From contig JAGRLQ010000214.1 in the NCBI GenBank assembly GCA_020441735.1, positions 6,907 through 17,142 of the forward strand: a stretch of 10,236 nt of DNA. The letters run 5' to 3'. The notes beneath the pieces are model-generated. The model was not told where the DNA came from and ran no database searches. It worked only from the letters and a program-made list of their open reading frames with translations. Shown piece by piece: positions 1 to 6,887 of this stretch (position 1 is the stretch's first letter; each line of letters opens with the position of its first letter). Position numbers and translations under genes: made by a program. The stretch is from Nitratireductor sp. (GTDB lineage: Bacteria > Pseudomonadota > Alphaproteobacteria > Rhizobiales > Rhizobiaceae).

Positions 1-2
1 AC

Positions 3-602
3 GACGATCCGCAGCGCGCTTCGCGGCCCTATGACCGTGACCGTGACGGTTTCGTCATGGGCGAAGGGGCCGGCGTCGTCGTGCTCGAAGAATACGAACA
101 CGCCAAGGCACGCGGCGCGAAAATCTATGCCGAAGTGGCAGGTTACGGCCTGTCGGGCGACGCCTTCCACATCACGGCGCCAGCCGAAGACGGCAACGGC
201 GCCCTGCGCTGCATGCAGGCAGCCCTGAAGAATGCGGGCATGCAGCCTTCCGACATTGATTACATCAACGCCCATGGCACTTCGACCATGGCCGACACGA
301 TCGAACTCGGCGCTGCCGAGCGGCTGATGGGCAATTCCGCCGCCAAAGTGTCCATGTCATCCACCAAGTCCGCGCTTGGTCACCTGCTGGGTGCCGCCGG
401 TGCGGTTGAGGCGATCTTTTCCATTCTGGCGCTGCGCGACCAGGTGGCGCCGGCAACGCTCAACCTCGACAATCCGGAGCGCGAAACGCCCATCGACCTG
501 GTGCCACACAAGCCGCGCAAGCGTGAAATCCGCGCTGCGCTCTCCAATTCCTTCGGCTTTGGCGGCACCAACGCTTCGCTGATCTTCAAATCGGCGGATT
601 GA
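3..602 (+). CDS. fabF: 3-oxoacyl-[acyl-carrier-protein] synthase II (KAS II), C-terminal part
   Basis: Partial gene: the frame is open from the left window edge and about the last 199 residues are present. FabF condenses malonyl-ACP with acyl-ACP in the cytoplasmic elongation cycle of type II fatty acid synthesis. Two of the three catalytic residues are visible: the first His in NAHGTST (codon at 273) and the second His in GHLLGAAG (codon at 381). The active-site Cys lies upstream of the window. Other thiolase-fold signatures are DRDGFVMGEGAG near the left edge, SSTKSALGHL, LNLDNPE and the glycine-rich NSFGFGGTNASL near the C-terminus. After HGTST the sequence reads MADTIEL, where E. coli FabF has a Pro-Ala-Gly-Asp turn; from memory the MADTIEL form is usual in rhizobial FabF. 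In this order acpP normally lies upstream, but it is outside the window. The identification is firm. Confidence 0.96.
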   Translation, partial: DDPQRASRPYDRDRDGFVMGEGAGVVVLEEYEHAKARGAKIYAEVAGYGLSGDAFHITAPAEDGNGALRCMQAALKNAGMQPSDIDYINAHGTSTMADTIELGAAERLMGNSAAKVSMSSTKSALGHLLGAAGAVEAIFSILALRDQVAPATLNLDNPERETPIDLVPHKPRKREIRAALSNSFGFGGTNASLIFKSAD

Positions 603-635
603 GACCGCAACCACCGATCGCGCGTTTGACCTGCT

Positions 636-705
636 GACCACAATTTGGTCGAAAAATCGGGCGATTACCCCTTATGGCCGCGAAAAGCTTCGAGGCCGAT
701 TTTCC
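636..705 (+). terminator. Structured fabF-mltG spacer: candidate terminator or attenuator
   Basis: A GC-rich hairpin pairs 676-684 with 689-697: eight pairs, one G/A mismatch at 680/693, and tetraloop AAGC. It is followed after two bases by a T4 tract (700-703), which is the layout of a weak intrinsic terminator for fabF. The T tract can instead pair with an A-rich stretch upstream (651-658 with 698-705, 7 of 8 pairs), which would enclose the GC-rich hairpin. A smaller dyad GACCA/TGGTC (636-640 with 646-650, 5-nt loop) comes just before it. This was folded by hand and no energies were computed. If it terminates, mltG would need its own promoter in 706-770; the only hint there is a GATATT at 721-726, with no convincing -35 box. 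Confidence 0.4.
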
Positions 706-770
706 AGCATGGGCAACTGGGATATTCTGGCCGGCGGCGGCAGAAAATGCCGATTCGTGGCAGGTGAAAC

Positions 771-774
771 GGAG
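771..774 (+). promoter_or_regulatory. Ribosome binding site deciding the mltG GTG start
   Basis: GGAG lies 7 nt upstream of a GTG at 782. The frame is open further upstream to an ATG at 674, but the extra 36 codons are Trp-rich, run through the terminator-like hairpin and have no good Shine-Dalgarno before the ATG. The GTG start is therefore preferred. Confidence 0.6.
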
Positions 775-781
775 ATACGGC

Positions 782-2083
782 GTGAGCGAGCAGGACCCGA
801 ACGATCCGCAGTATGGCGATGGCGGCAAGCGTTTTTTCGGCCGCCGTACGGAGGCGCCGACTGCCCAGCGCGAGAGCGTCCCGGTCCGCGATGCCGGCCC
901 TGCGCCACGCTCGCCGGAAGAGGTCCTGCAGCCGCGTGAAGTACCGCCGCCGCCCAAGCGCTCGCGCCAGGCACGCAACCGTTTCGTCGTGTTTCTCAAT
1001 TTTTGCATGTCGCTGCTGGTATTCCTGTTTCTGGCCGCAGGTGCCGCCTTCTACTTCGGCAAGCTGCGATTTGAGGAAACCGGCCCGTTGCAGCGCGCCA
1101 AGACGATCGTCATCGAGGAAGGGACCTCTCTCTCTGCGATTTCGGCCACGCTCGAATCCCAGGGCATCATCACCAGCAATTTTATCTTCACCCAGGGCGT
1201 CAAGGCGACACGCAATACCGGTTCGCTGAAGGCAGGTGAATATGCCTTCAAGCCGGGCATGAGCATGCGCAACGTGATGGACACCATCGTTTCCGGCAAG
1301 GGCATCATCCACAAGGTGACGATCCCTGAGGGGCTGACCAGTTTCCAGGCACTGCAGCGCATCGCCGAGCACCCCGTGCTTGAAGGCGAGATGCCCAGCG
1401 AAGTTCCTGAAGAGGGCAGCTTGTTGCCCGATACCTATCCCTTCCAGCGCGGCACGACACGGCAGGAAATCATAGACCAGATGAAACGCCAGCAAACGCG
1501 TCACCTTGCCGAAATCTGGGAGCGCCGCATCGAAGGCCTGCCGATCAAGACGCCGGAGGAACTGGTCATCCTGGCTTCCATTGTGGAAAAGGAGACCGCA
1601 AAGGCTGACGAGCGGCCGCGCGTTGCCAGCGTCTTCATCAACCGCCTCAACAAGGGCATGCGCCTGCAATCCGACCCGACCATCATCTATGGCCTGTTCG
1701 GCGGTCAGGGAAAACCCAAGGACCGGCCGATCTTCCAGTCGGATATCAGTCGTGAAACGCCCTACAACACCTACATGATCGACGGGCTGCCGCCGACGCC
1801 GATTGCCAATCCAGGTCGCGCTGCCATGGAGGCGGTGGCCAATCCCTCGCGCACTGAGGATCTGTACTTCGTTGCCGACGGCACCGGCGGCCATGTCTTT
1901 GCCACGACGCTTGACGAGCACAATCAGAACGTGGCGCGCTGGCGATCCATCGAGAAACGGCTGAAGGAAGAGGCGGCGAAAGCTGCTGCAGCAAAGGAAG
2001 CCACAGCAGAAGAAGCTGATGGCACGGCCGAGGAAGCAAGTGCCACCGAGGGGACTGCGGACACCGCCACGCAGACCCAATAA
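782..2083 (+). CDS. mltG: Endolytic murein transglycosylase MltG
   Basis: Predicted 433-residue inner-membrane lytic transglycosylase of the YceG/MltG family. It cleaves nascent glycan strands near the membrane and so helps set peptidoglycan chain length. Residues 1-67 form a charged, Pro-rich cytoplasmic tail. Residues about 68-92 are a single membrane segment (FVVFLNFCMSLLVFLFLAAG). A LysM-like subdomain follows (about 103-180, including GEYAFKPGMSM and VTIPEGLT). The catalytic domain carries ASIVEKET, whose first Glu (residue 269) matches the catalytic Glu of the family, then VFINRL, MRLQSDPTIIYG, PYNTY, GLPPTPIANPG and LYFVADGTGGHVFATT. From about residue 396 the protein ends in an Ala/Glu/Thr-rich tail that looks disordered. 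It is longer than E. coli MltG (340 residues) because of the two tails. The GTG start at 782 is chosen from the GGAG at 771-774. It is probably cotranscribed with yicC and gmk. Confidence 0.94.
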   Translation: MSEQDPNDPQYGDGGKRFFGRRTEAPTAQRESVPVRDAGPAPRSPEEVLQPREVPPPPKRSRQARNRFVVFLNFCMSLLVFLFLAAGAAFYFGKLRFEETGPLQRAKTIVIEEGTSLSAISATLESQGIITSNFIFTQGVKATRNTGSLKAGEYAFKPGMSMRNVMDTIVSGKGIIHKVTIPEGLTSFQALQRIAEHPVLEGEMPSEVPEEGSLLPDTYPFQRGTTRQEIIDQMKRQQTRHLAEIWERRIEGLPIKTPEELVILASIVEKETAKADERPRVASVFINRLNKGMRLQSDPTIIYGLFGGQGKPKDRPIFQSDISRETPYNTYMIDGLPPTPIANPGRAAMEAVANPSRTEDLYFVADGTGGHVFATTLDEHNQNVARWRSIEKRLKEEAAKAAAAKEATAEEADGTAEEASATEGTADTATQTQ

Positions 2084-2143
2084 CGAGGTTAAGGCGCGCC
2101 GCGCTCTGACCTGTCCGTTCATTTTTTCAGGGTGGGGAATGCC

Positions 2144-2149
2144 GGGGGG
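2144..2149 (+). promoter_or_regulatory. G-rich ribosome binding region of yicC
   Basis: A run of six G lies 3 nt before the ATG at 2153, and another G-rich stretch (GTGGGGA) lies at 2132-2138. Spacing is not ideal for either. The in-frame GTG at 2132 would add only seven residues before the conserved SMTGFAR start of the family, so ATG 2153 is preferred. Confidence 0.35.
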
Positions 2150-2152
2150 CGC

Positions 2153-3040
2153 ATGGCCTTACAAAGCATGACGGGATTTGCCCGCAGCCAGGGCAGTTTC
2201 GGCGAAACGGGCTGGATCTGGGAATTGCGCGCCGTCAACGGCAAGGCGCTTGATGTGCGCTTTCGCCTGCCGTCCGGCATGGAGGCAATCGAGGCACCGT
2301 TGCGTGAGGCGCTTTCCGCCCGCATCCTCAGAGGCAATATCCAGGTTTCCCTGCAGATGGAGGAAGGCGGGGCTTCCGTTCTGCCTGTGCTGAATGAGGA
2401 AGCGCTGAGTGCTGCGGAAAAAATCGTTGCCAGGGTTTCCGAAAAGACCGGCATGCAGCCCGCCAGCATGGATGCGCTGCTGGCCATTCGCGGCGTGGTT
2501 GAATACCGCGAAACGACGGCCGATCCCGCTAAGGCGGATGCGCGCCGTGAAGCGTTGTTGAAGAGCTTTGCCGAGGCAGTTGCCGCACTCGAGAAAGCCC
2601 GTCTTCAGGAAGGTGCCGCCATCGGCCGCGTATTGTCAGGCCAGATCGACGAGATCGAACGGCTGACCCGGGCGGTTGCAGACGATCCATCGCGCAGCGC
2701 TGAGAACATCCGCGAGCGGCTCGCTGCCCAGCTTGCCCGGCTGATGGAGTCCGCATCCAGTCTCGACGAACAGCGTCTGCATCAGGAAGCGGCCCTGCTT
2801 GCAACGAAAGCCGACCTGCAGGAGGAGATCGACCGCCTGACCGCGCATATTGCATCGGCCCGTGCATTGCTGGCCGAAGGTGATGCGGTGGGCCGCAAGC
2901 TCGATTTTCTCTGTCAGGAGTTCAATCGCGAGTGCAACACCATCTGTTCCAAATCAAACGCCGTGGCGGTAACGGGTTTCGGCCTTGAGATGAAAGTCGT
3001 CATTGACCGCTTCCGGGAGCAGGTGCAAAACATTCAATAA
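2153..3040 (+). CDS. yicC: YicC/YloC family endoribonuclease
   Basis: Predicted 295-residue soluble cytoplasmic protein. Family members in E. coli (YicC) and Bacillus (YloC) have been reported to be endoribonucleases linked to RNA and sRNA turnover; here the role is inferred by homology. The N-terminal YicC-like domain begins with the signature SMTGFAR and includes WELRAVNGKALDVRFRLP and RILRGNIQV. The C-terminal DUF1732 region contains HQEAALLATKADLQEEIDRL (about 210-229) and the family end FNRECNTICSKSN followed by REQVQNIQ. The middle (about 140-210) is charged and helical, consistent with the long helices of this family. Cys254, Cys261 and Cys265 cluster in the most conserved C-terminal motif, which is unusual. 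ATG 2153 is chosen over an in-frame GTG at 2132 because the family normally begins a few residues before SMT. It lies 69 bp after mltG and 41 bp before gmk, and yicC-gmk adjacency is common in bacteria. Confidence 0.93.
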   Translation: MALQSMTGFARSQGSFGETGWIWELRAVNGKALDVRFRLPSGMEAIEAPLREALSARILRGNIQVSLQMEEGGASVLPVLNEEALSAAEKIVARVSEKTGMQPASMDALLAIRGVVEYRETTADPAKADARREALLKSFAEAVAALEKARLQEGAAIGRVLSGQIDEIERLTRAVADDPSRSAENIRERLAAQLARLMESASSLDEQRLHQEAALLATKADLQEEIDRLTAHIASARALLAEGDAVGRKLDFLCQEFNRECNTICSKSNAVAVTGFGLEMKVVIDRFREQVQNIQ

Positions 3041-3070
3041 ACCGGACTGGATTCGGGTTTTGAATCGTAC

Positions 3071-3076
3071 AAGGGG
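3071..3076 (+). promoter_or_regulatory. Ribosome binding site supporting the gmk TTG start
   Basis: AAGGGG ends 5 nt before a TTG at 3082, and 14 nt before the next in-frame ATG at 3091. The spacing favours the TTG as the start codon. Confidence 0.5.
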
Positions 3077-3081
3077 CGACG

Positions 3082-3747
3082 TTGACTGAGATGGCAGGGG
3101 CTGGAACGATTGCGAACACGCCGGAGCGGCGCGGCGTCATGCTGGTATTATCGTCACCTTCCGGAGCGGGTAAATCGACGATTGCCCGCAACATGCTCAA
3201 TGCCTTTCCCGATCTGACCCTTTCGGTTTCCGTCACGACCCGCGCACGGCGCGGCAGCGAGATCGACGGCACCCATTACCGCTTCATCACGGAAACCGAC
3301 TTCCAGCGCATGCGCGATTCCGATGCGCTGCTGGAATGGGCCGAAGTGCATGGCAATTTCTACGGCACCCCCCGCGATCCCGCCATTCAGGCGATGCAGG
3401 AAGGCCGCGACATGCTGTTCGACATCGACTGGCAGGGCGGCAAGCAGTTGATGGAGAAGGCACGCGGCGATGTGGTCTCCGTCTTCATCCTGCCGCCTTC
3501 AATGGAAGAATTGAAGCGCCGTCTGGTGCGCCGGGCCGAGGACAGCGAAGAGGTGATTGCCCGCCGTCTTAAGAATGCACTGGAGGAAATTCCCCATTGG
3601 CAGGAATACGATTACGTTGTCATCAATGACGACCTCGACCGGGCCTTTCAGGAGGTAAAGTCGATCCTGACGGCAGAGCGCCTGCGACAGGACCGCCGCC
3701 ATGGGCTGTACGATTTTGCGCGCACGCTGACGGGCACAGACAAGTAG
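3082..3747 (+). CDS. gmk: Guanylate kinase
   Basis: Predicted 221-residue cytoplasmic enzyme that phosphorylates GMP (and dGMP) to GDP with ATP, an essential step in guanine nucleotide supply. The P-loop is SPSGAGKS (residues 25-32). The GMP-binding region follows: SVTTRARRGSEIDGTHYRF (about 50-68) and LLEWAEVHGNFYGTP (about 83-97). LFDIDWQGG then corresponds to the core strand after the lid, and the RRAEDSEEVIARRL segment carries the lid-side arginines. Length fits bacterial Gmk (about 205-220), and the first 17 residues are a short non-conserved extension. The start is probably TTG at 3082, from the AAGGGG spacing; ATG 3091 would remove only three residues. It is the last gene of the plus-strand unit, and its stop lies 5 bp from the stop of the converging rsmA. 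Confidence 0.97.
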   Translation: MTEMAGAGTIANTPERRGVMLVLSSPSGAGKSTIARNMLNAFPDLTLSVSVTTRARRGSEIDGTHYRFITETDFQRMRDSDALLEWAEVHGNFYGTPRDPAIQAMQEGRDMLFDIDWQGGKQLMEKARGDVVSVFILPPSMEELKRRLVRRAEDSEEVIARRLKNALEEIPHWQEYDYVVINDDLDRAFQEVKSILTAERLRQDRRHGLYDFARTLTGTDK

Positions 3748-3752
3748 CCCGT
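3730..3752. terminator. Inverted repeat at the gmk/rsmA convergence point
   Basis: ACGGGC (3730-3735) and GCCCGT (3747-3752) form a perfect 6-bp dyad with an 11-nt loop. The repeat spans the gmk stop and ends one base before the rsmA stop codon. On the plus strand it is followed by TTTAA, on the minus strand by no T tract. It could act as a weak shared terminator, but the stem is short and it may be chance. Confidence 0.3.
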
Positions 3753-4586
3753 TTAACCCGCGAACGCGTTTGCCAGCGCAACAAACTCCGCGATATCGAG
3801 CGTCTCGGCACGTCGTTCCGGCTCGATGCCGGCCTTTTCCAGCAGCGCCGCGCCGCCAAGGGATTTCAGCGACTGCCGCAGCATTTTGCGCCGCTGGCCG
3901 AAGGCTGCCGCTGTCACGCGCTGTAGCGTATCCGCAGAACAGTGCAGGGGGTTTTCCCTGGGATAGAGCACCACCACCGAGGACGTGACTTTGGGCGGCG
4001 GGGTGAAGGCCTTTGGGCCGACATCAAAAGCGACCTGGGTCTCGCAACGCCATTGCGACAGCACGGACAGCCGGCCGTAGTGTTTCGATCCCGGTTCGGC
4101 GCAGATGCGCTCGGCCACCTCGCGCTGGAACATCAGTGTCATGGAGGAAAACCAGGCAGGCCAGGGTTCGCTGAGCAGCCAGCCGGTCAATAGCGGCGTT
4201 GCAACGTTGTAGGGCAGGTTGGCGATGATGCGGGCAGGCTGCCGAACAACGGCGGCAACATCCGTTCCAAGCGCGTCGCCCTCAATGATCTCAAGCTGCC
4301 CGGGATAATGCCCGGCGATCTCAGCCAGTGCCGGCAGGCAGCGCGGATCCTTTTCGACCGCAACCACCCGCCGCGCGCCTTCTGCCAGCAGGGCACGCGT
4401 CAGGCCTCCGGGCCCAGGGCCCACTTCCACCACATCATGGCCTTCGAGTGGCCCGGCCTGGCGGGCGATGCGCGCCGTCAGATTGAGATCGAGAAGAAAG
4501 TTCTGGCCCAGCGCCTTTTTCGCCATCAGCCCGTGGCGGGTAATCACCTCGCGCAGCGGCGGCAGATCGTCGATCTGTCCGCTCAC
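3753..4586 (-). CDS. rsmA: 16S rRNA (adenine(1518)-N(6)/adenine(1519)-N(6))-dimethyltransferase
   Basis: Predicted 277-residue SAM-dependent enzyme (KsgA) that dimethylates two adjacent adenines in the terminal helix of 16S rRNA late in 30S assembly; its loss classically gives kasugamycin resistance. Visible motifs are KALGQNFLLD (24-33), SAM motif I VEVGPGPGG (53-61), the acidic ribose-binding end of strand 2 VAVEKD (75-80), GDAL (103-106), the catalytic NLPYN (123-127), FQREVAER (153-160), GRLSVLSQW and the substrate-side FTPPPKV (194-200). The C-terminal helical domain includes FGQRRKMLRQSLK. Length matches E. coli KsgA (273). The start is a GTG whose GTGA overlaps the pdxA stop (4583-4586), with GGGGA at 4593-4597 placed 6 nt upstream, so translation is probably coupled. 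A later ATG at Met21 would cut off conserved rhizobial N-terminal sequence (LPPLREVI). Confidence 0.97.
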   Translation of the reverse strand: MSGQIDDLPPLREVITRHGLMAKKALGQNFLLDLNLTARIARQAGPLEGHDVVEVGPGPGGLTRALLAEGARRVVAVEKDPRCLPALAEIAGHYPGQLEIIEGDALGTDVAAVVRQPARIIANLPYNVATPLLTGWLLSEPWPAWFSSMTLMFQREVAERICAEPGSKHYGRLSVLSQWRCETQVAFDVGPKAFTPPPKVTSSVVVLYPRENPLHCSADTLQRVTAAAFGQRRKMLRQSLKSLGGAALLEKAGIEPERRAETLDIAEFVALANAFAG

Positions 4587-5617
4587 GCGACATCCCCGGT
4601 CTTGCGCCCCGCATTGGCGGCCATCTCTGCCGCCATTTTCAGCGCGGCGATCATGCTGGCCGGATTGGCTTTTCCCGTTCCGGCGATGTCAAAGGCCGTA
4701 CCATGATCTGGAGACGTGCGAATGAACGGCAGGCCGAGCGTCACGTTGATGGTGTCGTCAAAACCGATCGTCTTGACCGGGATCAGCGCCTGGTCGTGAT
4801 ACATGCAGATGGCTGCGTCATATCCCTTGCGGGCAGCGGCATGAAACATCGTGTCGGCGGGAACGGGACCGAAGGCCTCGATGCCTTCATCCTGAAGCGC
4901 CTCGATCGCTGGGCGGATAATTTCGTCGTCCTCGCTGCCCATCGCGCCACCTTCGCCGGCATGGGGATTGAGAGCGCTGATGGCAAGCCGGGGATTGGCA
5001 ATCGCAAAGCGTGCTTTCAGGTCCCGAGCCACGATGCGGCAGGTCTCGACGATGCCCTCGGTGGTAAGCGCGGCGGGAACCTGTGAAAGCGCAATGTGAA
5101 CGGTTACCGGCACGGTGCGCAGTTGCGGCCCGGCAAGCATCATCACCGGTTGCGCTTTCTCACCACCATGTGCTTCAGCCAGTTCGCCGAGATATTCCGT
5201 ATGGCCGGGATGCTTGAAGCCGGCCGAATAGAGCGCCAGCTTGTTGATTGGCGCAGTGGTGAGCGCACTTGCCCTGCCGGTCATGACGAGGTCGACACCC
5301 GTTCGGATATACGCCATCACATGGGCGGCATCTTCGATATGCGGGTTTCCAGGCGCGCCTTTCAGCGCCGCGCCGGTCTGAAAAACGGGCAGGGCTTCGC
5401 CGAACACTTCGGCTGCTTCTCCTGCTTCGCATCGGCGGACAGGCACATTGAGCGCCAACCGGCCTGCCAGTTGCTCCAGATAGGCGGTATCGCCTGCCAC
5501 CAGAAAGGGCTGTACATCCGCGTCCCGGCGTTTGAGCCAGGCTTTGAGAATGATTTCAGGGCCAATACCGGCAGGCTCTCCCAGGCTGACGGCGACGGGG
5601 AGGGGAACAGATGACAT
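4583..5617 (-). CDS. pdxA: 4-hydroxythreonine-4-phosphate dehydrogenase
   Basis: Predicted 344-residue cytoplasmic enzyme of the DXP-dependent vitamin B6 pathway. It oxidises 4-phosphohydroxy-L-threonine with NAD(P); the unstable product feeds PdxJ, which makes pyridoxine phosphate. The N-terminus shows SLGEPAGIGPE. The three metal-binding histidines are in HPGHTEYL (His139), LNPHAGEGG (His219) and MYHDQALIP (His274). TAPINK, FGPVPADT, LPFIRTSPDHGTAFDIAGTG and the closing ALKMA helix complete the family pattern. Length is slightly above E. coli PdxA (329). A GTG codon sits directly before the ATG at 5617; the ATG is preferred because the GAGG at 5625-5628 is 7 nt from it and only 4 nt from the GTG. 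The gene follows surA by 9 nt (6 nt to the GTG) and overlaps rsmA by 4 nt, the same order as in E. coli. Confidence 0.97.
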   Translation of the reverse strand: MSSVPLPVAVSLGEPAGIGPEIILKAWLKRRDADVQPFLVAGDTAYLEQLAGRLALNVPVRRCEAGEAAEVFGEALPVFQTGAALKGAPGNPHIEDAAHVMAYIRTGVDLVMTGRASALTTAPINKLALYSAGFKHPGHTEYLGELAEAHGGEKAQPVMMLAGPQLRTVPVTVHIALSQVPAALTTEGIVETCRIVARDLKARFAIANPRLAISALNPHAGEGGAMGSEDDEIIRPAIEALQDEGIEAFGPVPADTMFHAAARKGYDAAICMYHDQALIPVKTIGFDDTINVTLGLPFIRTSPDHGTAFDIAGTGKANPASMIAALKMAAEMAANAGRKTGDVA

Positions 5618-5624
5618 CACGCTG

Positions 5625-5629
5625 CCTCA
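5625..5629 (-). promoter_or_regulatory. pdxA ribosome binding site sharing the surA stop codon
   Basis: On the minus strand TGAGG contains both the surA TGA stop (5629-5627) and a GAGG Shine-Dalgarno 7 nt before the pdxA ATG at 5617. A ribosome terminating on surA covers the pdxA initiation site, which points to coupled translation. Confidence 0.55.
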
Positions 5630-6745
5630 GCGGTAGATGATCTGGGCTTTGGACTTGAGCTCAGCAAGATAGCTTTCCGCGATTTCACTGCCGCGCTCAT
5701 TGAAGGACTCGAATTCCTCGGCCTGGCTCATGACCTGGGCGGCCATGTCGTCGTTTACGCTGCGTTTCGAACAGATTGCCAGAAACTCGATGCCCCGCGG
5801 GGTTTTCTTCACCCCGGTAACACCGCCTTCTTGCAGCGCCTTGACTTCTTCTGCCCATTCGTCCGGCAATTGCGGTTCCAGTACGCGCGGCAGTTTGCGC
5901 ACGGTGACATCGCGCATGCCGGCAGCCTGCTTGACGGTCTGGTCGCAGCGGATGAACTGCTGGCGGAAGGCATCCGCATCCTTGCGCCGCTGCGCGATAT
6001 AGCCCTTGTCATCGGCGTGGCTGGTGGGAACGACAAAAATGGTCTGTTCGATCAGATACTCTGTCGTCTCCGGTTTGGCGGCGCCGGATTGACGTATCTT
6101 GAATAGGGCATCCTGTTTCGAACTGCTGGATGTCGTCTCGCTGCGGAAACGCTGTGATACCGCCCGCTGCCAGCTCATCTGGCCGCGGATGAACTGCTTG
6201 AAATGATCGCTGGTAACGCCGGCCTGCGAGAGGATCTTGTTCAACTGGCTGGGGGTCATCTTGTTGGAGGAAGCAAATCTTGCAAAAGAGTCGTCCACCT
6301 CCTTGTTGCTGGCAAGCGAATTGGCGCGCCGCGCCGCTTGCAGCTTGATGGTCTGGTCGATCAATTCCTCGAGCGCCCTGGCATTGCGGTCGCCGCCGAC
6401 CCGGCGCAGCCGCAGGAAAGCGGCCCGACGCTGAACATCGTAGTTGGTGATTGGCTGGCCGTTCACCACCGCGCGTATGTTTGTCCCCTTTTGGGTGACC
6501 GTCGACTTGCGGTGGATGATGTTGGCGGTCTGGGCTTCCGTCTGGTTTTCGCCGTCCGATGCCTCGCCCGTGCCACCTTCAACGGGCGGCTGCGTCTGGG
6601 CCGGCTGGCTGCCGGCTTCCTCCACGGCGCTTGTCGGTGTGTTGCAGCCAGACAATGCCAGCATCAGGAACGCAGCCATCAGCGCGATCCCCAGAAGTTT
6701 GGCCGAACGTCCCGGTTCCGCCAGTATTTCCATGGCCTTGTGCAT
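5627..6745 (-). CDS. surA: SurA-like periplasmic chaperone (SurA N-terminal domain), predicted lipoprotein
   Basis: Predicted 372-residue exported protein related to SurA, the periplasmic chaperone that carries unfolded outer-membrane proteins, LptD among them, to the BAM complex. A positively charged start (Arg13, Lys16) leads to a hydrophobic run (about 17-31) and a lipobox LSGC with Cys34, which suggests acylation and membrane anchoring. A Gln/Glu/Thr-rich linker (about 35-88) follows. The SurA N-terminal fold begins at IRAVVNGQPITNYDVQRR (about 90) and runs to about residue 200. The C-terminal part aligns by position with one parvulin domain (YLIEQTIFVVP onward) but lacks the GGDLG-type motif and the histidines of active parvulins, so isomerase activity is doubtful. 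Cys267 and Cys325 could pair in the periplasm. The start is uncertain: ATG 6745, GTG 6751 and ATG 6733 all leave a usable signal peptide. ATG 6898, overlapping lptD by 11 nt, would bury it. Confidence is high for family, moderate for the lipoprotein call. Confidence 0.87.
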   Translation of the reverse strand: MHKAMEILAEPGRSAKLLGIALMAAFLMLALSGCNTPTSAVEEAGSQPAQTQPPVEGGTGEASDGENQTEAQTANIIHRKSTVTQKGTNIRAVVNGQPITNYDVQRRAAFLRLRRVGGDRNARALEELIDQTIKLQAARRANSLASNKEVDDSFARFASSNKMTPSQLNKILSQAGVTSDHFKQFIRGQMSWQRAVSQRFRSETTSSSSKQDALFKIRQSGAAKPETTEYLIEQTIFVVPTSHADDKGYIAQRRKDADAFRQQFIRCDQTVKQAAGMRDVTVRKLPRVLEPQLPDEWAEEVKALQEGGVTGVKKTPRGIEFLAICSKRSVNDDMAAQVMSQAEEFESFNERGSEIAESYLAELKSKAQIIYR

Positions 6746-6887
6746 TGTCACGTCAGTTGCCCCGGCAGTCCCTGTTGTGTTTTCCGTGCTTCGCAATGAT
6801 GCGATGCGGCGTTGCCTTTTGACGGGTGGATGCGGCAAAACTTTGGTCGGCTTGGCAAATCCCGGCCTCGGCAGCTTGCGGAAAACT
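6746..6887. other. lptD-surA spacer
   Basis: About 142 bp between the lptD stop and the preferred surA start, the longest gap in the minus-strand cluster. It is open in the surA frame up to ATG 6898. A 5-bp dyad with a 4-nt loop (6791-6804) and a TTGCC/GGCAA pair further upstream are the only structures seen. I find no convincing -35/-10 pair, though a surA promoter here is possible because the other junctions of the cluster are tightly packed. Confidence 0.4.

Noticed and set aside
31..52. A short tandem repeat of GACCGT units near the left edge.
   Set aside because: It encodes the conserved YDRDRDGF stretch of FabF and is explained by the protein sequence.
626..654. TTGACC at 626-631 as a -35 box for mltG.
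   Set aside because: No acceptable -10 hexamer is found 16-18 nt downstream.
674..781. A 36-codon extension of mltG from ATG 674.
   Set aside because: It has no Shine-Dalgarno, is Trp-rich, overlaps the terminator-like hairpin, and the GTG at 782 has a well-placed GGAG.
665..2122. A 485-codon open frame on the minus strand opposite mltG.
   Set aside because: It mirrors a confidently identified gene almost end to end, its protein is rich in Arg, Gly, Cys and Leu without recognisable motifs, and GC-rich coding sequence commonly leaves the opposite frame open.
2090..2130. GGCGCGCC palindrome and T6 run between mltG and yicC as a terminator.
   Set aside because: The palindrome has no loop to form a stable hairpin, and the T run lies more than 20 nt away from it.
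3050..3066. GATTC/GAATC dyad in the yicC-gmk gap.
   Set aside because: Only five AT-leaning pairs with a 7-nt loop and no T tract; expected by chance.
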